In this document: in pieces, positions 18,769 to 27,526 of the stretch | Layout of the letters: each line of letters opens with the position of its first letter | How positions within the stretch are numbered: the stretch's first letter is position 1 | NCBI GenBank assembly: GCA_027006055.1 | Contig: JALTKX010000264.1 | Coordinates: 1-35,090 of the forward strand | Origin: Calditrichia bacterium | Lineage (GTDB): Bacteria > Calditrichota > Calditrichia > Calditrichales > J004 | DNA length: 35,090 bases | Direction: 5' to 3' | The notes under the pieces: model-generated | Databases searched by the model: none | What the model was told of the DNA's origin: nothing | What the model saw: the letters and a program-made list of their open reading frames with translations, nothing else | Position numbers and translations under genes: made by a program

Positions 18769-20133
18769 TCAGCCCTCTTTCTCGATAAGATCCAGCCCCT
18801 GGCGGATGGCGCCGCCAAAGTCAAACTTGGAGGGACAGATATAACTGCACAAGGCCACATCCTCTTCGTCCAGTTCCAGAATGCCCAGGCCTTCCATCTC
18901 TTCAAAGTCATTGGCCAGAACGCTCTTCACCAGAAAAACGGGATAAATATCCATCGGCAATACCGACTCATAATCCCCGGACATTACGAAGGCGCGGTCG
19001 GCGCCATGTAACAGGGTATTGACCTTGTAGGCTTTTGAGGGGAACCAGCGGGACATAAAGGTACGGGAATGACTGAGTTCCTTAAATCCGGGCAGATACC
19101 AGCCCAAAAGCTTGCGTTCTTTCGGACCTTCCGGAATAACCGAAACCAGATTGTCGTAAAAACCGACAAACCCGCTTTTCAGAACCCGGCTGCCGGTAAG
19201 CACGTTGCCCGAGATATAGCGCGGCTCTTCATCGGTCACGCCATTTTGGGCGAACAGGTCTTCCAGGGATGCGCCGGTGACGGTTTTATAATGAACCGGT
19301 TCCTTTACGGAACTTCCGGCCACGGCCACAACACGTTCCCGGGGGAACAGACCGGTTTTAAGAAAACGACCGATCATGGCCACGCCATAGGGCTTAACCG
19401 TCCAGACCACTTCCCCGCTTTTTATCGGTTTAATGTGGTGTATCTGAACGCCCACATTCCCGGCCGGATGCGGACCGCTGAAATAGTTTTTTTCCACACC
19501 GGCGGCCTGACTGAAGGCGGCCACGGCGTCGCGGGCATTGGCGTCAAGGCTCAGATAAACCTTGCCCCCGGTCATTTGCGCCAGGGCGTCGATACCGGCC
19601 TGAAAATCATCTTCCAACCCCTGCATCACCAGGGCCATATCCGCGGCCAGGGGACCGGTATCCATGCCGGAGATAAAAATATCCCGGGGGGCGTCATCCC
19701 CCAGAGCCATTTTACCGAAAGGACGGCGGATGATAAAAGGCCAGACGCCTCCCCGCATCATCAAGGCCTGCAGTTTTTCGCGACCGGCGGTTTTGATGCC
19801 TTCGCGCCCGGGCACCGCCAGGGCCTCGCCGCTGTCCTTACCATCATTCTCGATGATAATTTCCATCAGGGCACGGCGCTCGCCTCTTTTGACGGCCTTA
19901 ACCGTTCCGCTGACAGGGGAGACAAATTTGATATCGGGATTGGACTTGGCATAAAACAGCGGCGTACCGCATTGAACGGCATCCCCTTCATGCACTTCCA
20001 GCTTTGCCTTAAGCCCCTTAAAATCAGAAGGCTTAATCGCCACCAGCCTGGGAGCGGGTAAATCCACAACGCGCTTCTCCGCTTCACCCACAAGCTTAAT
20101 ATCAAATCCTCTTTTTAATCTAAAATCAGACAT
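18769..20133 (-). CDS. nqrA: Na+-translocating NADH:quinone reductase subunit A
   Basis: 454 aa, first gene of the operon. This is the soluble subunit linked with ubiquinone binding in NQR. The opening F-R-L-K-R-G-F-D-I-K-L-V-G-E-A matches the conserved NqrA N terminus. I therefore start at the ATG at 20133 (preceded by CAGGAT), not at the in-frame ATG 42 bp upstream, which adds an unrelated 14-residue leader. Further family marks are the barrel-sandwich region (V-S-P-V-S-G-T-V-K-A-V-K-R-G-E-R-R), F-I-S-G-M-D-T-G-P-L-A-A-D, and L-C-S-Y-I-C-P-S-K-F-D-F-G near the C terminus, as in NqrA/RnfC relatives. Confidence 0.95.
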   Translation of the reverse strand: MSDFRLKRGFDIKLVGEAEKRVVDLPAPRLVAIKPSDFKGLKAKLEVHEGDAVQCGTPLFYAKSNPDIKFVSPVSGTVKAVKRGERRALMEIIIENDGKDSGEALAVPGREGIKTAGREKLQALMMRGGVWPFIIRRPFGKMALGDDAPRDIFISGMDTGPLAADMALVMQGLEDDFQAGIDALAQMTGGKVYLSLDANARDAVAAFSQAAGVEKNYFSGPHPAGNVGVQIHHIKPIKSGEVVWTVKPYGVAMIGRFLKTGLFPRERVVAVAGSSVKEPVHYKTVTGASLEDLFAQNGVTDEEPRYISGNVLTGSRVLKSGFVGFYDNLVSVIPEGPKERKLLGWYLPGFKELSHSRTFMSRWFPSKAYKVNTLLHGADRAFVMSGDYESVLPMDIYPVFLVKSVLANDFEEMEGLGILELDEEDVALCSYICPSKFDFGGAIRQGLDLIEKEG

Positions 20134-20686
20134 TTGATTTATCCTGTGCTTAGTATATGTTAAAAATTCAAACAACCACTTTCGACGGGCATATGTAAAA
20201 GATTAATTTCACATAATTTCGGAATTTAACTCATGAAATTTATTATTACAAAAGAAATTGACATGGCTTGAAAAGTTCGGACTATTTTGTCTTAATTTTA
20301 TATCAACCACAACACGAAGGTGTCTTTCAATATATAAAACGCCTGTTCCTTTACCCTCTGTAATTTTCTCCGGGTGCCCCCGCCCCATACAAAAGGGGGG
20401 CCACCGTTCCGGGACGGGTTCTTCTCCGCAAAACCGTCCCTCCGGGAAGCCCTTTTTCCCTATAGTCAAAGCTTCTTTTTTCCGGGTGGATTACCGGCGT
20501 AGCATTCTTTTTCCGGAAAACGGCGGTAAAAATATTCCGCGGCCCGCTATTTTCGTAAAAACGGGAATTACGAAGGATGCAATCTTAAGTGGAAAATAAC
20601 GGGATAATTATGCAAATTAGTCTTTCAGCGATTTGTAAACCATGAAACCCGGATACACCGTCCCAGTGGCGATCAATAACGGCTCT
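20134..20686. other. Divergent gene-free spacer between nqrA and pgsA
   Basis: About 550 bp with no supportable coding sequence; the small open frames in it have no family features or ribosome-binding sites. The nqrA side (20134–20330) is AT-rich and should hold the leftward nqr promoter, but I find no convincing –35/–10 pair. A rightward TTGACA lies at 20258–20263 with weak –10 choices (ACTATT after 17 bp or TATTTT after 19). The middle holds a strong stem-loop (20407–20447). If the rightward promoter is real, pgsA has a leader of about 390 nt. Confidence 0.6.
20407..20447. other. Strong stem-loop in the nqrA–pgsA spacer
   Basis: GGGACGG (20411–20417) pairs perfectly with CCGTCCC (20434–20440) around a 16-nt loop. 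TTCC/GGGAA at the outside can extend the stem across a small bulge. The next bases on the plus strand include CCCTTTTTCCC, not a proper U tract. It could be a leader RNA structure for pgsA or for the leftward nqr transcript. I could not match it to a known riboswitch. Confidence 0.5.
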
Positions 20687-21295
20687 ATGTATTTTAATTT
20701 TCCTAATATTCTAACGATCATTCGCATACTTCTTACCCCGGTATTTATTTATCTGTTTCTCTATGTGCCGGAATCCGGGAAGTTCTATGCCGCCCTGTTG
20801 TTCTTCCTGGCCGCGCTCACGGACTGGTATGACGGCTATCTGGCCCGGCGCATGAACATGACCACCCGGCTGGGACAGTTTTTGGATCCCATTGCCGACA
20901 AGATACTTATCTCCAGCGCCCTTTATCTTTTTGCCCTGGAAGGTTATGTCTTTTACTGGATTGTTTACACCATCATCGCGCGCGACATTGTGGTAACCGC
21001 TTTGCGCATCTATGCCCTGCACCACGGCAAGCCCATTATTACCAGCACCCTGGCCAAATGGAAAACCTTCGCCCAGATGGGCTATGTTATGTTTATGATC
21101 CTTTATCTGGCCTGGCCCGGCGCTCCGGATATCCACCTGAGCCATACAAGCGCCGACTGGTACACCCCGGGCACCCTGGCCGCCCTGTTTGTCACCCTGC
21201 TGACCACGCTGAGCGGCATACACTATCTGGTCTATAACCGGACGCACCTGAATGAAATCTTTAAACGGGTAACACGCAAATGGCTGAACCCCTGA
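20687..21295 (+). CDS. pgsA: CDP-diacylglycerol–glycerol-3-phosphate 3-phosphatidyltransferase
   Basis: 202 aa from the chosen ATG. Integral membrane CDP-alcohol phosphatidyltransferase with the full family motif D-x2-D-G-x2-A-R-x8-G-x3-D-x3-D (D-W-Y-D-G-Y-L-A-R … G-Q-F-L-D-P-I-A-D). It makes phosphatidylglycerol phosphate from CDP-diacylglycerol and glycerol 3-phosphate. I prefer the ATG at 20687 because M-Y-F-N-F-P-N-I-L-T matches the usual PgsA N terminus. An in-frame ATG at 20642 would add 15 residues, and neither start has a clear Shine–Dalgarno. The next gene, pgpA, encodes the phosphatase for its product and overlaps it by 16 bp, which supports PgsA over other CDP-alcohol transferases. 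Confidence 0.92.
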   Translation: MYFNFPNILTIIRILLTPVFIYLFLYVPESGKFYAALLFFLAALTDWYDGYLARRMNMTTRLGQFLDPIADKILISSALYLFALEGYVFYWIVYTIIARDIVVTALRIYALHHGKPIITSTLAKWKTFAQMGYVMFMILYLAWPGAPDIHLSHTSADWYTPGTLAALFVTLLTTLSGIHYLVYNRTHLNEIFKRVTRKWLNP

Positions 21296-21759
21296 AAAAC
21301 GGAAACGGTGCTTTTTGGGCCGCGCGCATCCTCACCTCCGTGGGCGGACTGGGCTTTTTCCCGCTCTTCCCCGGCACGGTAACCTCCCTGGCGGGGGCGG
21401 CCTTGTTTTTGTGGCTGGCGCCGGCCAAGGCGACCCTGTTGGTCGCCGTCATCGCGGTCTCCTTTCTGGGCATACTGCTCACCCCCCCGGTGGAAGCGCG
21501 GCGCGGCAAGGATGCCGGTGAAATCACCCTCGACGAACTGGCCGGGCAGTGGTGCGCCTTTATTCTGGTGGACAATGTTTCCTGGCCCGTTGTTCTGACC
21601 GGTTTTATCCTGTTCCGCGTTTTTGACATCATTAAACCCTTTGGCATCGACCGCCTGCAAACGCTGCCGGGAGGCTATGGCGTGGTGCTGGATGATCTGC
21701 TGGCCGGATTTTACAGCGCCCTTGTTTTAGCGCTTTTACACTATTTTGGAGTTTTATAA
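21280..21759 (+). CDS. pgpA: Phosphatidylglycerophosphatase A
   Basis: 159 aa, membrane protein of the PgpA family, dephosphorylating phosphatidylglycerol phosphate to phosphatidylglycerol. Recognisable marks are F-F-P-L-F-P-G-T-V-T-S near the N terminus, I-T-L-D-E-L-A-G-Q-W with the acidic pair in the middle, F-R-V-F-D-I-I-K-P-F, and G-Y-G-V-V-L-D-D-L-L-A-G near the end. It overlaps pgsA by 16 bp and shares one base with the cinA start (TAATG), so these genes are translationally coupled. Confidence 0.93.
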   Translation: MAEPLKNGNGAFWAARILTSVGGLGFFPLFPGTVTSLAGAALFLWLAPAKATLLVAVIAVSFLGILLTPPVEARRGKDAGEITLDELAGQWCAFILVDNVSWPVVLTGFILFRVFDIIKPFGIDRLQTLPGGYGVVLDDLLAGFYSALVLALLHYFGVL

Positions 21760-23021
21760 TGGACAAACTCTTCGCGGAAATCATCACCATAGGCAACGAG
21801 GTTCTGGCCGGATACACGGTTAACACCAACGCCACCTTTATCTCCGGCCGTCTTCGGGAAAGCGGCATTGCCGTTAAGTGGGTAACCACCATCGCCGATG
21901 AACCCGACGCCATAAAACAGGCCTGGCGTCGCGCCGAAGGCCGGGCGCGGATTATCGTCACCACCGGCGGACTGGGGCCCACGCCCGATGACATCACCAA
22001 AAAATGTATTGCCGATTTTTTTAACGCCCCGCTGGAGGAAAACGAACAGGCCACGGCCAACCTGAAACAATTCTTTGAATACCGCCGTCGAACGGCGGCC
22101 GGGCTCAACCTGGATCAGGTATTGGCGCCAAGGGGGGCGGAAATCCTGCCCAACCCCATCGGTACCGCTTCCGGCCTGATCATGCGCCGGGATAAGCGTG
22201 TGTTCGCTTTTTTCCCCGGCGTGCCCTCGGAAATGAAAGCCCTGATGACGGAGAGCTTTATCCCCTGGCTGAAGGAGCATCTGGAACTGCCCGCGATCCA
22301 TACCCGTTTGCTGCGCACCACGGGCATCGCCGAGTCACGCCTGTATGAACAGGTGCGGGAAACGGTTGACAGTCATCCGCAATATGCGCTCTCCTTTTTA
22401 CCCCGGCAAACCGGCGTGGACTTACGTTTTGCCTTTACCGAAAGCGATGAAGAATCCCTGCGGGACTGGCTGGCCTTTGTGGCCACCATTCGCGCCAAGC
22501 TGGAAAAATATATCTTTACCGACGAAGAGCGGGAACTGCATGACGTCCTTTTGGAGCTGTTACGCGGCCGGGGACTGAGCCTGGGCGTGGCGGAAAGTTT
22601 TACCGGCGGACTTATCGGCGATCAGCTAACGGATATCCCGGGCAGTTCCGATGTGTTTTTAGGCGGCGTTACCGCCTATGACAACAAGGTTAAAACCTCC
22701 TTGTTGGGGGTACGGGAAGAGACCCTGAAAAAACACGGCGCGGTAAGCGAAGAGACGGTACGGGAGATGGTCCGCGGCGCGCGGCGGCTTTTTAACAGCG
22801 ATTGCGCCATGGCCACCACGGGCATAGCGGGCCCGGGAGGCGCCACGCCGGAAAAACCGGTGGGACTGAGCTATATTGCCGCCCGCCTCGGGGAACATGA
22901 AATGGTGCGGGAATTCCGCTTTGGGGCCAATAACCGCCGGTTAAATAAATTACGCGGCGCCATGGCCGCCATGGAAATGCTGCGCCGTCTGCTGCAACAA
23001 TTTCCCGATGATGCGCGATGA
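21759..23021 (+). CDS. cinA: CinA: competence/damage-inducible protein with nicotinamide-nucleotide amidase domain
   Basis: 420 aa, the full two-domain length. The N-terminal MoaB/MogA-like domain (about 1–170) starts A-E-I-I-T-I-G-N-E-V-L-A-G and has the T-T-G-G-L-G-P-T-P-D-D pocket motif. The C-terminal domain (about 260–415) has V-A-E-S-F-T-G-G-L-I, G-G-V-T-A-Y-D-N-K-V-K, and T-G-I-A-G-P-G-G-A-T-P-E-K-P-V-G, which define the NMN deamidase used in pyridine nucleotide salvage. CinA is often next to recA, as here. The end overlaps the next start by 4 bp (ATGA). Confidence 0.96.
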   Translation: MDKLFAEIITIGNEVLAGYTVNTNATFISGRLRESGIAVKWVTTIADEPDAIKQAWRRAEGRARIIVTTGGLGPTPDDITKKCIADFFNAPLEENEQATANLKQFFEYRRRTAAGLNLDQVLAPRGAEILPNPIGTASGLIMRRDKRVFAFFPGVPSEMKALMTESFIPWLKEHLELPAIHTRLLRTTGIAESRLYEQVRETVDSHPQYALSFLPRQTGVDLRFAFTESDEESLRDWLAFVATIRAKLEKYIFTDEERELHDVLLELLRGRGLSLGVAESFTGGLIGDQLTDIPGSSDVFLGGVTAYDNKVKTSLLGVREETLKKHGAVSEETVREMVRGARRLFNSDCAMATTGIAGPGGATPEKPVGLSYIAARLGEHEMVREFRFGANNRRLNKLRGAMAAMEMLRRLLQQFPDDAR

Positions 23022-23608
23022 ACACGGAAAAGAAAAACTCCGCGCGCCTTTTTTTAGCCGTTTTCCCCGATGACGCGGTGAAAAGTATTTTGGATAAAGA
23101 GACCACTCTTTTGCAGAAAAAATACCCCCTGCCGGGTTTAAAATGGACCGTCCCCGCCCAACGGCACCTGACCCTTAAATTTTTGGGCGACGTCAGCCCC
23201 GGAGAAAAAGAACGGCTGATACAGCGGCTGGATGCCCTTTGCCCCCGTCTACGAAGGCCGCGGCTTTTACCGAAAGCTTACGCCTTTTTCCCCAACCGAC
23301 GGCGGGCCCGGGTTTTGTACCTTGGCCTGGAAGAGAACGCGGCCCTAAGCGCCCTGGCCCGGGAAATAGACGCCTGTGCCTCGGAGTGTGTGCCCGGGGC
23401 CTCTTCCACCCCGTTCCGGCCGCATATTACCCTGGCACGCATGGGGCGCCGCTTTAGCGGGCATGCCGCCCTGACTCCCCTGGCCGGGGAAACAGCGCGT
23501 CCCTGGCGGCAGGAGGTGGACGGCTTTGTGTTGGTGGAAAGCCGCCTGAGCGCTTCCGGCGCAAAGTATACGCCCGTACACACTTTTTTCTTGCCTGAAA
23601 CAAAATAG
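23018..23608 (+). CDS. thpR: RNA 2',3'-cyclic phosphodiesterase (2'-5' RNA ligase family)
   Basis: 196 aa, two-histidine phosphoesterase fold. The two H-x-T motifs are H50-L-T52 in R-H-L-T-L-K-F-L-G and H136-I-T138 in R-P-H-I-T-L-A-R, spaced as in ThpR/LigT. The N-terminal R-L-F-L-A-V-F-P is also typical. The enzyme opens 2',3'-cyclic phosphates, and the in vivo RNA substrate is uncertain. It sits between cinA (4-bp overlap) and recA, a placement seen in several phyla. Confidence 0.93.
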   Translation: MNTEKKNSARLFLAVFPDDAVKSILDKETTLLQKKYPLPGLKWTVPAQRHLTLKFLGDVSPGEKERLIQRLDALCPRLRRPRLLPKAYAFFPNRRRARVLYLGLEENAALSALAREIDACASECVPGASSTPFRPHITLARMGRRFSGHAALTPLAGETARPWRQEVDGFVLVESRLSASGAKYTPVHTFFLPETK

Positions 23609-23658
23609 TTCGTTAGGTTTCCCTGTAAACGATCAACCACACTATCCGGAGTACAATC

Positions 23659-24702
23659 ATGGATCCAAAAATCGATAAAAACAAAGCGGCCGACCTGGCG
23701 GTTACGCAAATTGAGCGGCAATTCGGCAAGGGCTCGATCATGAAACTGGGCGACCGCATCAAGGTGGAAGCCAATGTAATTTCCACCGGTTCCATATCGC
23801 TGGACGCGGCTTTGGGCATCGGCGGCATTCCGCGCGGACGCATTACCGAAATTTACGGACCCGAGTCCTCGGGCAAGACCACCCTGGCCCTGCACTGTGT
23901 GGCCGAAGCCCAAAAAATGGGCGGACTGGCCGCCTTTGTGGACGCCGAGCATGCCCTGGACCCCACCTACGCCAAAAAGCTGGGCGTGGATACGGCCAAC
24001 CTTCTGGTCAGCCAGCCCGATAACGGCGAGCAGGCCCTGGAGATCGTGGAGACGCTGGTACGCAGCGGCGCCCTGGATATCGTTATAGTGGACTCCGTGG
24101 CCGCCCTGGTGCCCAAGGCGGAGATTGAGGGGGAAATGGGCGACTCGCACATGGGCCTGCAGGCCCGGTTGATGTCCCAGGCCTTGCGCAAGCTGACGGG
24201 CACGGTCAGTAAATCCAACACGGCCGTGGTTTTTATCAATCAGGTGCGGGAAAAAATAGGCGTAATGTTTGGTAATCCGGAAACCACCACCGGCGGACGG
24301 GCGCTTAAATTTTATACCTCCATCCGCATGGATATCCGCCGCATCGCCACCATCAAGGAAAACAACGAGGTGATGGGTAACCGTACCAAGGTAAAGGTGG
24401 TTAAAAACAAAATGGCGCCGCCCTTTCGTGTATGCGAATTTGACATAATGTACTCCGAGGGTATCTCCCAGGCCGGGGATATTCTCGACCAGGCGGTTAT
24501 TCACCGCGTGGTGGACAAGGCCGGCACCTGGTTTTCCTACAAGGAAACGCGTTTGGGACAGGGACGTGAAAACGTAAAACGTTTTCTTAAGGAAAATGAG
24601 GACATCAAGGAGGCCATTCTGCAAGAGCTTAAGCCCCACATGGGCCTGGGCGAGGCGGCCGACGAGAACGAGAGCCAGGAAACCCCTGCCGATGACCGGT
24701 AA
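23659..24702 (+). CDS. recA: RecA recombinase
   Basis: 347 aa. The ATP-binding Walker A G-P-E-S-S-G-K-T lies at 67–74. Other marks are the RecA-specific [10 protein letters not shown], Walker B region [13 protein letters not shown]1 region [39 protein letters not shown] and an acidic C-terminal tail (A-A-D-E-N-E-S-Q-E). It forms the strand-exchange filament for recombination and SOS signalling. The start follows CCGGAG with normal spacing. I see no convincing LexA box in the 50 bp between thpR and recA. recX follows. Confidence 0.98.
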   Translation: MDPKIDKNKAADLAVTQIERQFGKGSIMKLGDRIKVEANVISTGSISLDAALGIGGIPRGRITEIYGPESSGKTTLALHCVAEAQKMGGLAAFVDAEHALDPTYAKKLGVDTANLLVSQPDNGEQALEIVETLVRSGALDIVIVDSVAALVPKAEIEGEMGDSHMGLQARLMSQALRKLTGTVSKSNTAVVFINQVREKIGVMFGNPETTTGGRALKFYTSIRMDIRRIATIKENNEVMGNRTKVKVVKNKMAPPFRVCEFDIMYSEGISQAGDILDQAVIHRVVDKAGTWFSYKETRLGQGRENVKRFLKENEDIKEAILQELKPHMGLGEAADENESQETPADDR

Positions 24703-24786
24703 AGCCTGTTACGCGCGGCCGGATAAGCCGTTAGTTCAGGAAGGGTAAGGCCGGGGCTCCGCGTGGCCGCGAGGGAAAACAACATC

Positions 24787-25419
24787 ATGTCCGAAAACAT
24801 CATCACCATCAGCCGCATAGAGCTTGTCTCCCCCCGTCGTAAGATCTATGCCCTGTATAACGGGGAGGAGCTTTTGTGCGAGCTGAGTGAAAACACGCTG
24901 GTTCACTTTGGGTTGTACCGGGGAACGGCCGTCAGCGGGGAACGCTACCGGGAAATCGTCGCCTACCAGGAGTTTGACGACGCCCTTCAACAGGCTTTGC
25001 GCTATCTGCAAAACCGCCCCCACCTGCGCGGGGAGCTGGCCGAAAAGCTTCGCCATAAACAGTTCCGTCGGGAAGTGATCGAAAAAGTCTTGATCCATCT
25101 TCAGCGGAAAAACTATCTCAACGACGGCGAATATACGCGAATGTTTATCAATGAGGCCCTGCGCGCGGGAAAAACAGGCCCCCTGCGCCTCCGGCAAAAA
25201 CTTGTGCAAAAGGGCGCGGCAACGGAGTTGATCGATGAGGCCCTGACGCGCTACGATGATGAGCTTCAGTTTTCCGTATGTAAAAGGCTGGCCGAAAAGA
25301 AGCTGGCCACACTTAGCCTTTCCGCCAAAAACGATCGTTATAAAAAGTTAAGCGCCTTTCTGGCGCAAAAGGGTTTTTACCACGAAACCATCCGCGCCGT
25401 GTTGGACGCCCTGCTCTAA
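24787..25419 (+). CDS. recX: RecX regulator of RecA
   Basis: 210 aa from the ATG at 24787 (preceded by GAGGGA); an in-frame GTG 24 bp upstream is less likely. Three-helix repeats typical of RecX are visible: A-L-R-Y-L-Q-N-R-P-H-L-R-G-E-L, L-x-R-K-N-Y-L-N-D-G-E-Y-T-R-M-F-I-N-E, and G-P-L-R-L-R-Q-K-L-V-Q-K-G. A basic, strand-rich N-terminal extension (I-S-R-I-E-L-V-S-P-R-R-K-I-Y-A-L-Y) is common in several phyla. RecX caps or destabilises RecA filaments. It lies 84 bp after recA and is likely co-transcribed. Confidence 0.93.
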   Translation: MSENIITISRIELVSPRRKIYALYNGEELLCELSENTLVHFGLYRGTAVSGERYREIVAYQEFDDALQQALRYLQNRPHLRGELAEKLRHKQFRREVIEKVLIHLQRKNYLNDGEYTRMFINEALRAGKTGPLRLRQKLVQKGAATELIDEALTRYDDELQFSVCKRLAEKKLATLSLSAKNDRYKKLSAFLAQKGFYHETIRAVLDALL

Positions 25420-25526
25420 GGCGCCCCGCGGGAAAATATGTTAATACTTCCAGTTACCCGCTTTCTTTTATTTTTCAATAGATTCATCCGACTATAAGGA
25501 AGAACAGCCACATAAAGGACAGGCCT

Positions 25527-27515
25527 ATGTCGGATATTATTTTACACGAAACCATTAAGGGCATATCCTCGGCGGATGATCAACTGAATATTTTTGCCCA
25601 GGCCATCCACCAAAACCCGGACGTGGTTGTCATCACCGACCGCAACGCCACCATAGTATACAGCAATCCCCGTTTCACCGAACTGACCGGTTACAGCGCC
25701 GAAGAGGCCCTGGGTAAAAATCCAAGAATATTACAATCGGGCGACACAAAACCGGAAGTTTATAAGGAAATGTGGCAAGTCATTCTGCAAGGACGGATAT
25801 GGCACGGGGAGTTTAAAAACCGGCGGAAGGACGGCAGCACCTTTTGGGAAGAAGCCTCGATCGGTCCTATTTTTAACGAGGATGGCGCAATAACACATTT
25901 TGTGGCAATAAAACATGATATCACCCGTCGCCGGGAGATGCAAAACGTTCTTCAAAAAACCGTCACCCAGTTCCGTACCCTTGCCGCCTCCACCCATGAT
26001 GCCATCATCGTTATCGATGAACATTGCTCGGTTCATTTATGGAATAACGGCGCCAGCAGGTACTTCGGCTATCTGGACAGAGAGGTTATCGGGAAATCAT
26101 TAAAGGATATTCTGAAGGTACGGGAATCCCAATTGGATAATTTCCGTATGTGGATAAAAAGCTCCGAGAAGATACAACGACAGATAGAAACGGAAATTCA
26201 ACACAAGCATGGTCACTGGATACCGGTGGAAGTGTCTTTTTCCAATATGCAAATTGAAACGGAAAACTTTGCCGTGCTCATTATAAGGAACATCGAAGAG
26301 CGTAAAAAGAACGAACAAAAATTAAAACAACTTAATTATCAGAATGAGCAGCTGATCAAAAGCCTGGCCTCGGTACTGATTGTTACCGATTCCGATGAAA
26401 AGGTTATCCGCTGGAACACCGTGGCCGAAAGCACCTTCGGCATTCCCTCCGGGGATGTTATCGGCAAACCCTTTACCAACACGGGTATACAATGGAACTG
26501 GGAAAAGGTGTTCGAGGCCATCGGCAGTTGCCGGGTTGAAAAGAGCATTCAACATTTAGCGGATTTAAATTACACGGGAAACAACGGAAAAACGGGATTC
26601 CTAAACCTCAGTTTTTCTCCCTATCCCATAGACAACTCACAATATCCCGGTTTCATTATACTGGGTCAGGATATCACCGACCGGAAAATTATGGAAAGCC
26701 AGTTGGTACAAAACCAGAAACTGGAATCCATCGGCCAGTTGGCAGCCGGTATTGCCCACGAAATCAACTCCCCCACGCAGTTTGTTACCGACAATGTTTA
26801 TTTTCTCAATGAGACCTTTAAGGATATGAAGCCCGTTTTTGATCTTCTTTTCGACATTATCGGAAACAGGGAAAGCCGTATGGAGGATATCCGGGAGCGG
26901 CTGACGGAAATCGTTGAGGATATTGACCTGAGCTATCTGCTGGAGGAAGTACCTCAGGCTTTTAAACAGACCCTGGAAGGGCTGGAGCGGGTCAGCTCCA
27001 TTGTTAAGGCCATGAAACAGTTTTCACACCCCGGAACAAAGGAGAAGCAGCTCTATAGTGTTAACGAGGCCATACGCACAACGGCCATGGTCTCGAAGAA
27101 TGAGTGGAAATATGTGGCCGAGCTGAGTCTGGAACTGGAAGAACATTTACCGGCGGTCAACCTGCTGGTGGATGAGTTCAATCAGGTTATTCTTAATATG
27201 ATCGTCAACGCGGCACACGCCATCGCCGAAAGGCAGGACGAAAACACGACGGAAAAAGGAAAGATCACCATCTCCACCAAAGATGATGGCCGCCATGTGC
27301 GTATCGATGTGCGGGATACGGGTAAAGGAATTCCCGGGGAGATCATCAACCGCGTGTTCGATCCGTTTTTCACCACCAAGGAGATAGGCAAGGGGACGGG
27401 ACAGGGGCTGGCCATTTCCCACGATATTATTGTAAACAAGCATCAGGGTTTTATCGAGGTTCAATCCACCCCCGGCGAGGGAACGATGTTTACCATCCGC
27501 TTACCAAAAGGATAA
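25527..27515 (+). CDS. Soluble sensor histidine kinase with three PAS domains
   Basis: 662 aa, no membrane helices. PAS 1 (about 20–140, ending F-V-A-I-K-H-D-I-T), PAS 2 (about 145–260) and PAS 3 (about 275–390, ending I-L-G-Q-D-I-T-D-R-K) precede a DHp domain with L-A-A-G-I-A-H-E-I-N-S-P (phospho-acceptor His411) and a complete HATPase: N box N-Q-V-I-L-N-M-I-V-N-A-A-H-A-I, G1 D-T-G-K-G-I-P, F box F-D-P-F-F-T-T-K and G2 G-K-G-T-G-Q-G-L-A-I. It is a cytosolic ligand, redox or energy sensor; no cofactor-specific residues can be named. Its stop lies 11 bp before the REC-HDOD gene, which is presumably its partner. Confidence 0.95.
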   Translation: MSDIILHETIKGISSADDQLNIFAQAIHQNPDVVVITDRNATIVYSNPRFTELTGYSAEEALGKNPRILQSGDTKPEVYKEMWQVILQGRIWHGEFKNRRKDGSTFWEEASIGPIFNEDGAITHFVAIKHDITRRREMQNVLQKTVTQFRTLAASTHDAIIVIDEHCSVHLWNNGASRYFGYLDREVIGKSLKDILKVRESQLDNFRMWIKSSEKIQRQIETEIQHKHGHWIPVEVSFSNMQIETENFAVLIIRNIEERKKNEQKLKQLNYQNEQLIKSLASVLIVTDSDEKVIRWNTVAESTFGIPSGDVIGKPFTNTGIQWNWEKVFEAIGSCRVEKSIQHLADLNYTGNNGKTGFLNLSFSPYPIDNSQYPGFIILGQDITDRKIMESQLVQNQKLESIGQLAAGIAHEINSPTQFVTDNVYFLNETFKDMKPVFDLLFDIIGNRESRMEDIRERLTEIVEDIDLSYLLEEVPQAFKQTLEGLERVSSIVKAMKQFSHPGTKEKQLYSVNEAIRTTAMVSKNEWKYVAELSLELEEHLPAVNLLVDEFNQVILNMIVNAAHAIAERQDENTTEKGKITISTKDDGRHVRIDVRDTGKGIPGEIINRVFDPFFTTKEIGKGTGQGLAISHDIIVNKHQGFIEVQSTPGEGTMFTIRLPKG

Positions 27516-27526
27516 GGAACCGTTCA

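Noticed and set aside
14282-20133. Rnf complex instead of NQR
   Set aside because: Gene order A-B-C-D-E-F, NqrF with FAD and NADH domains, flavinylation motifs in both B and C, and absence of an RnfB ferredoxin subunit all indicate Na+-NQR.
20209-20469. 86-residue leftward and 113-residue rightward open frames in the nqrA–pgsA spacer
   Set aside because: No domain, no Shine–Dalgarno, low-complexity composition, and they run through the hairpin at 20407–20447.
23609-23658. LexA/SOS box upstream of recA
   Set aside because: A CTGT occurs in the spacer but no matching partner at the right distance for either the CTGT-N8-ACAG or GAAC-N4-GTTC type.
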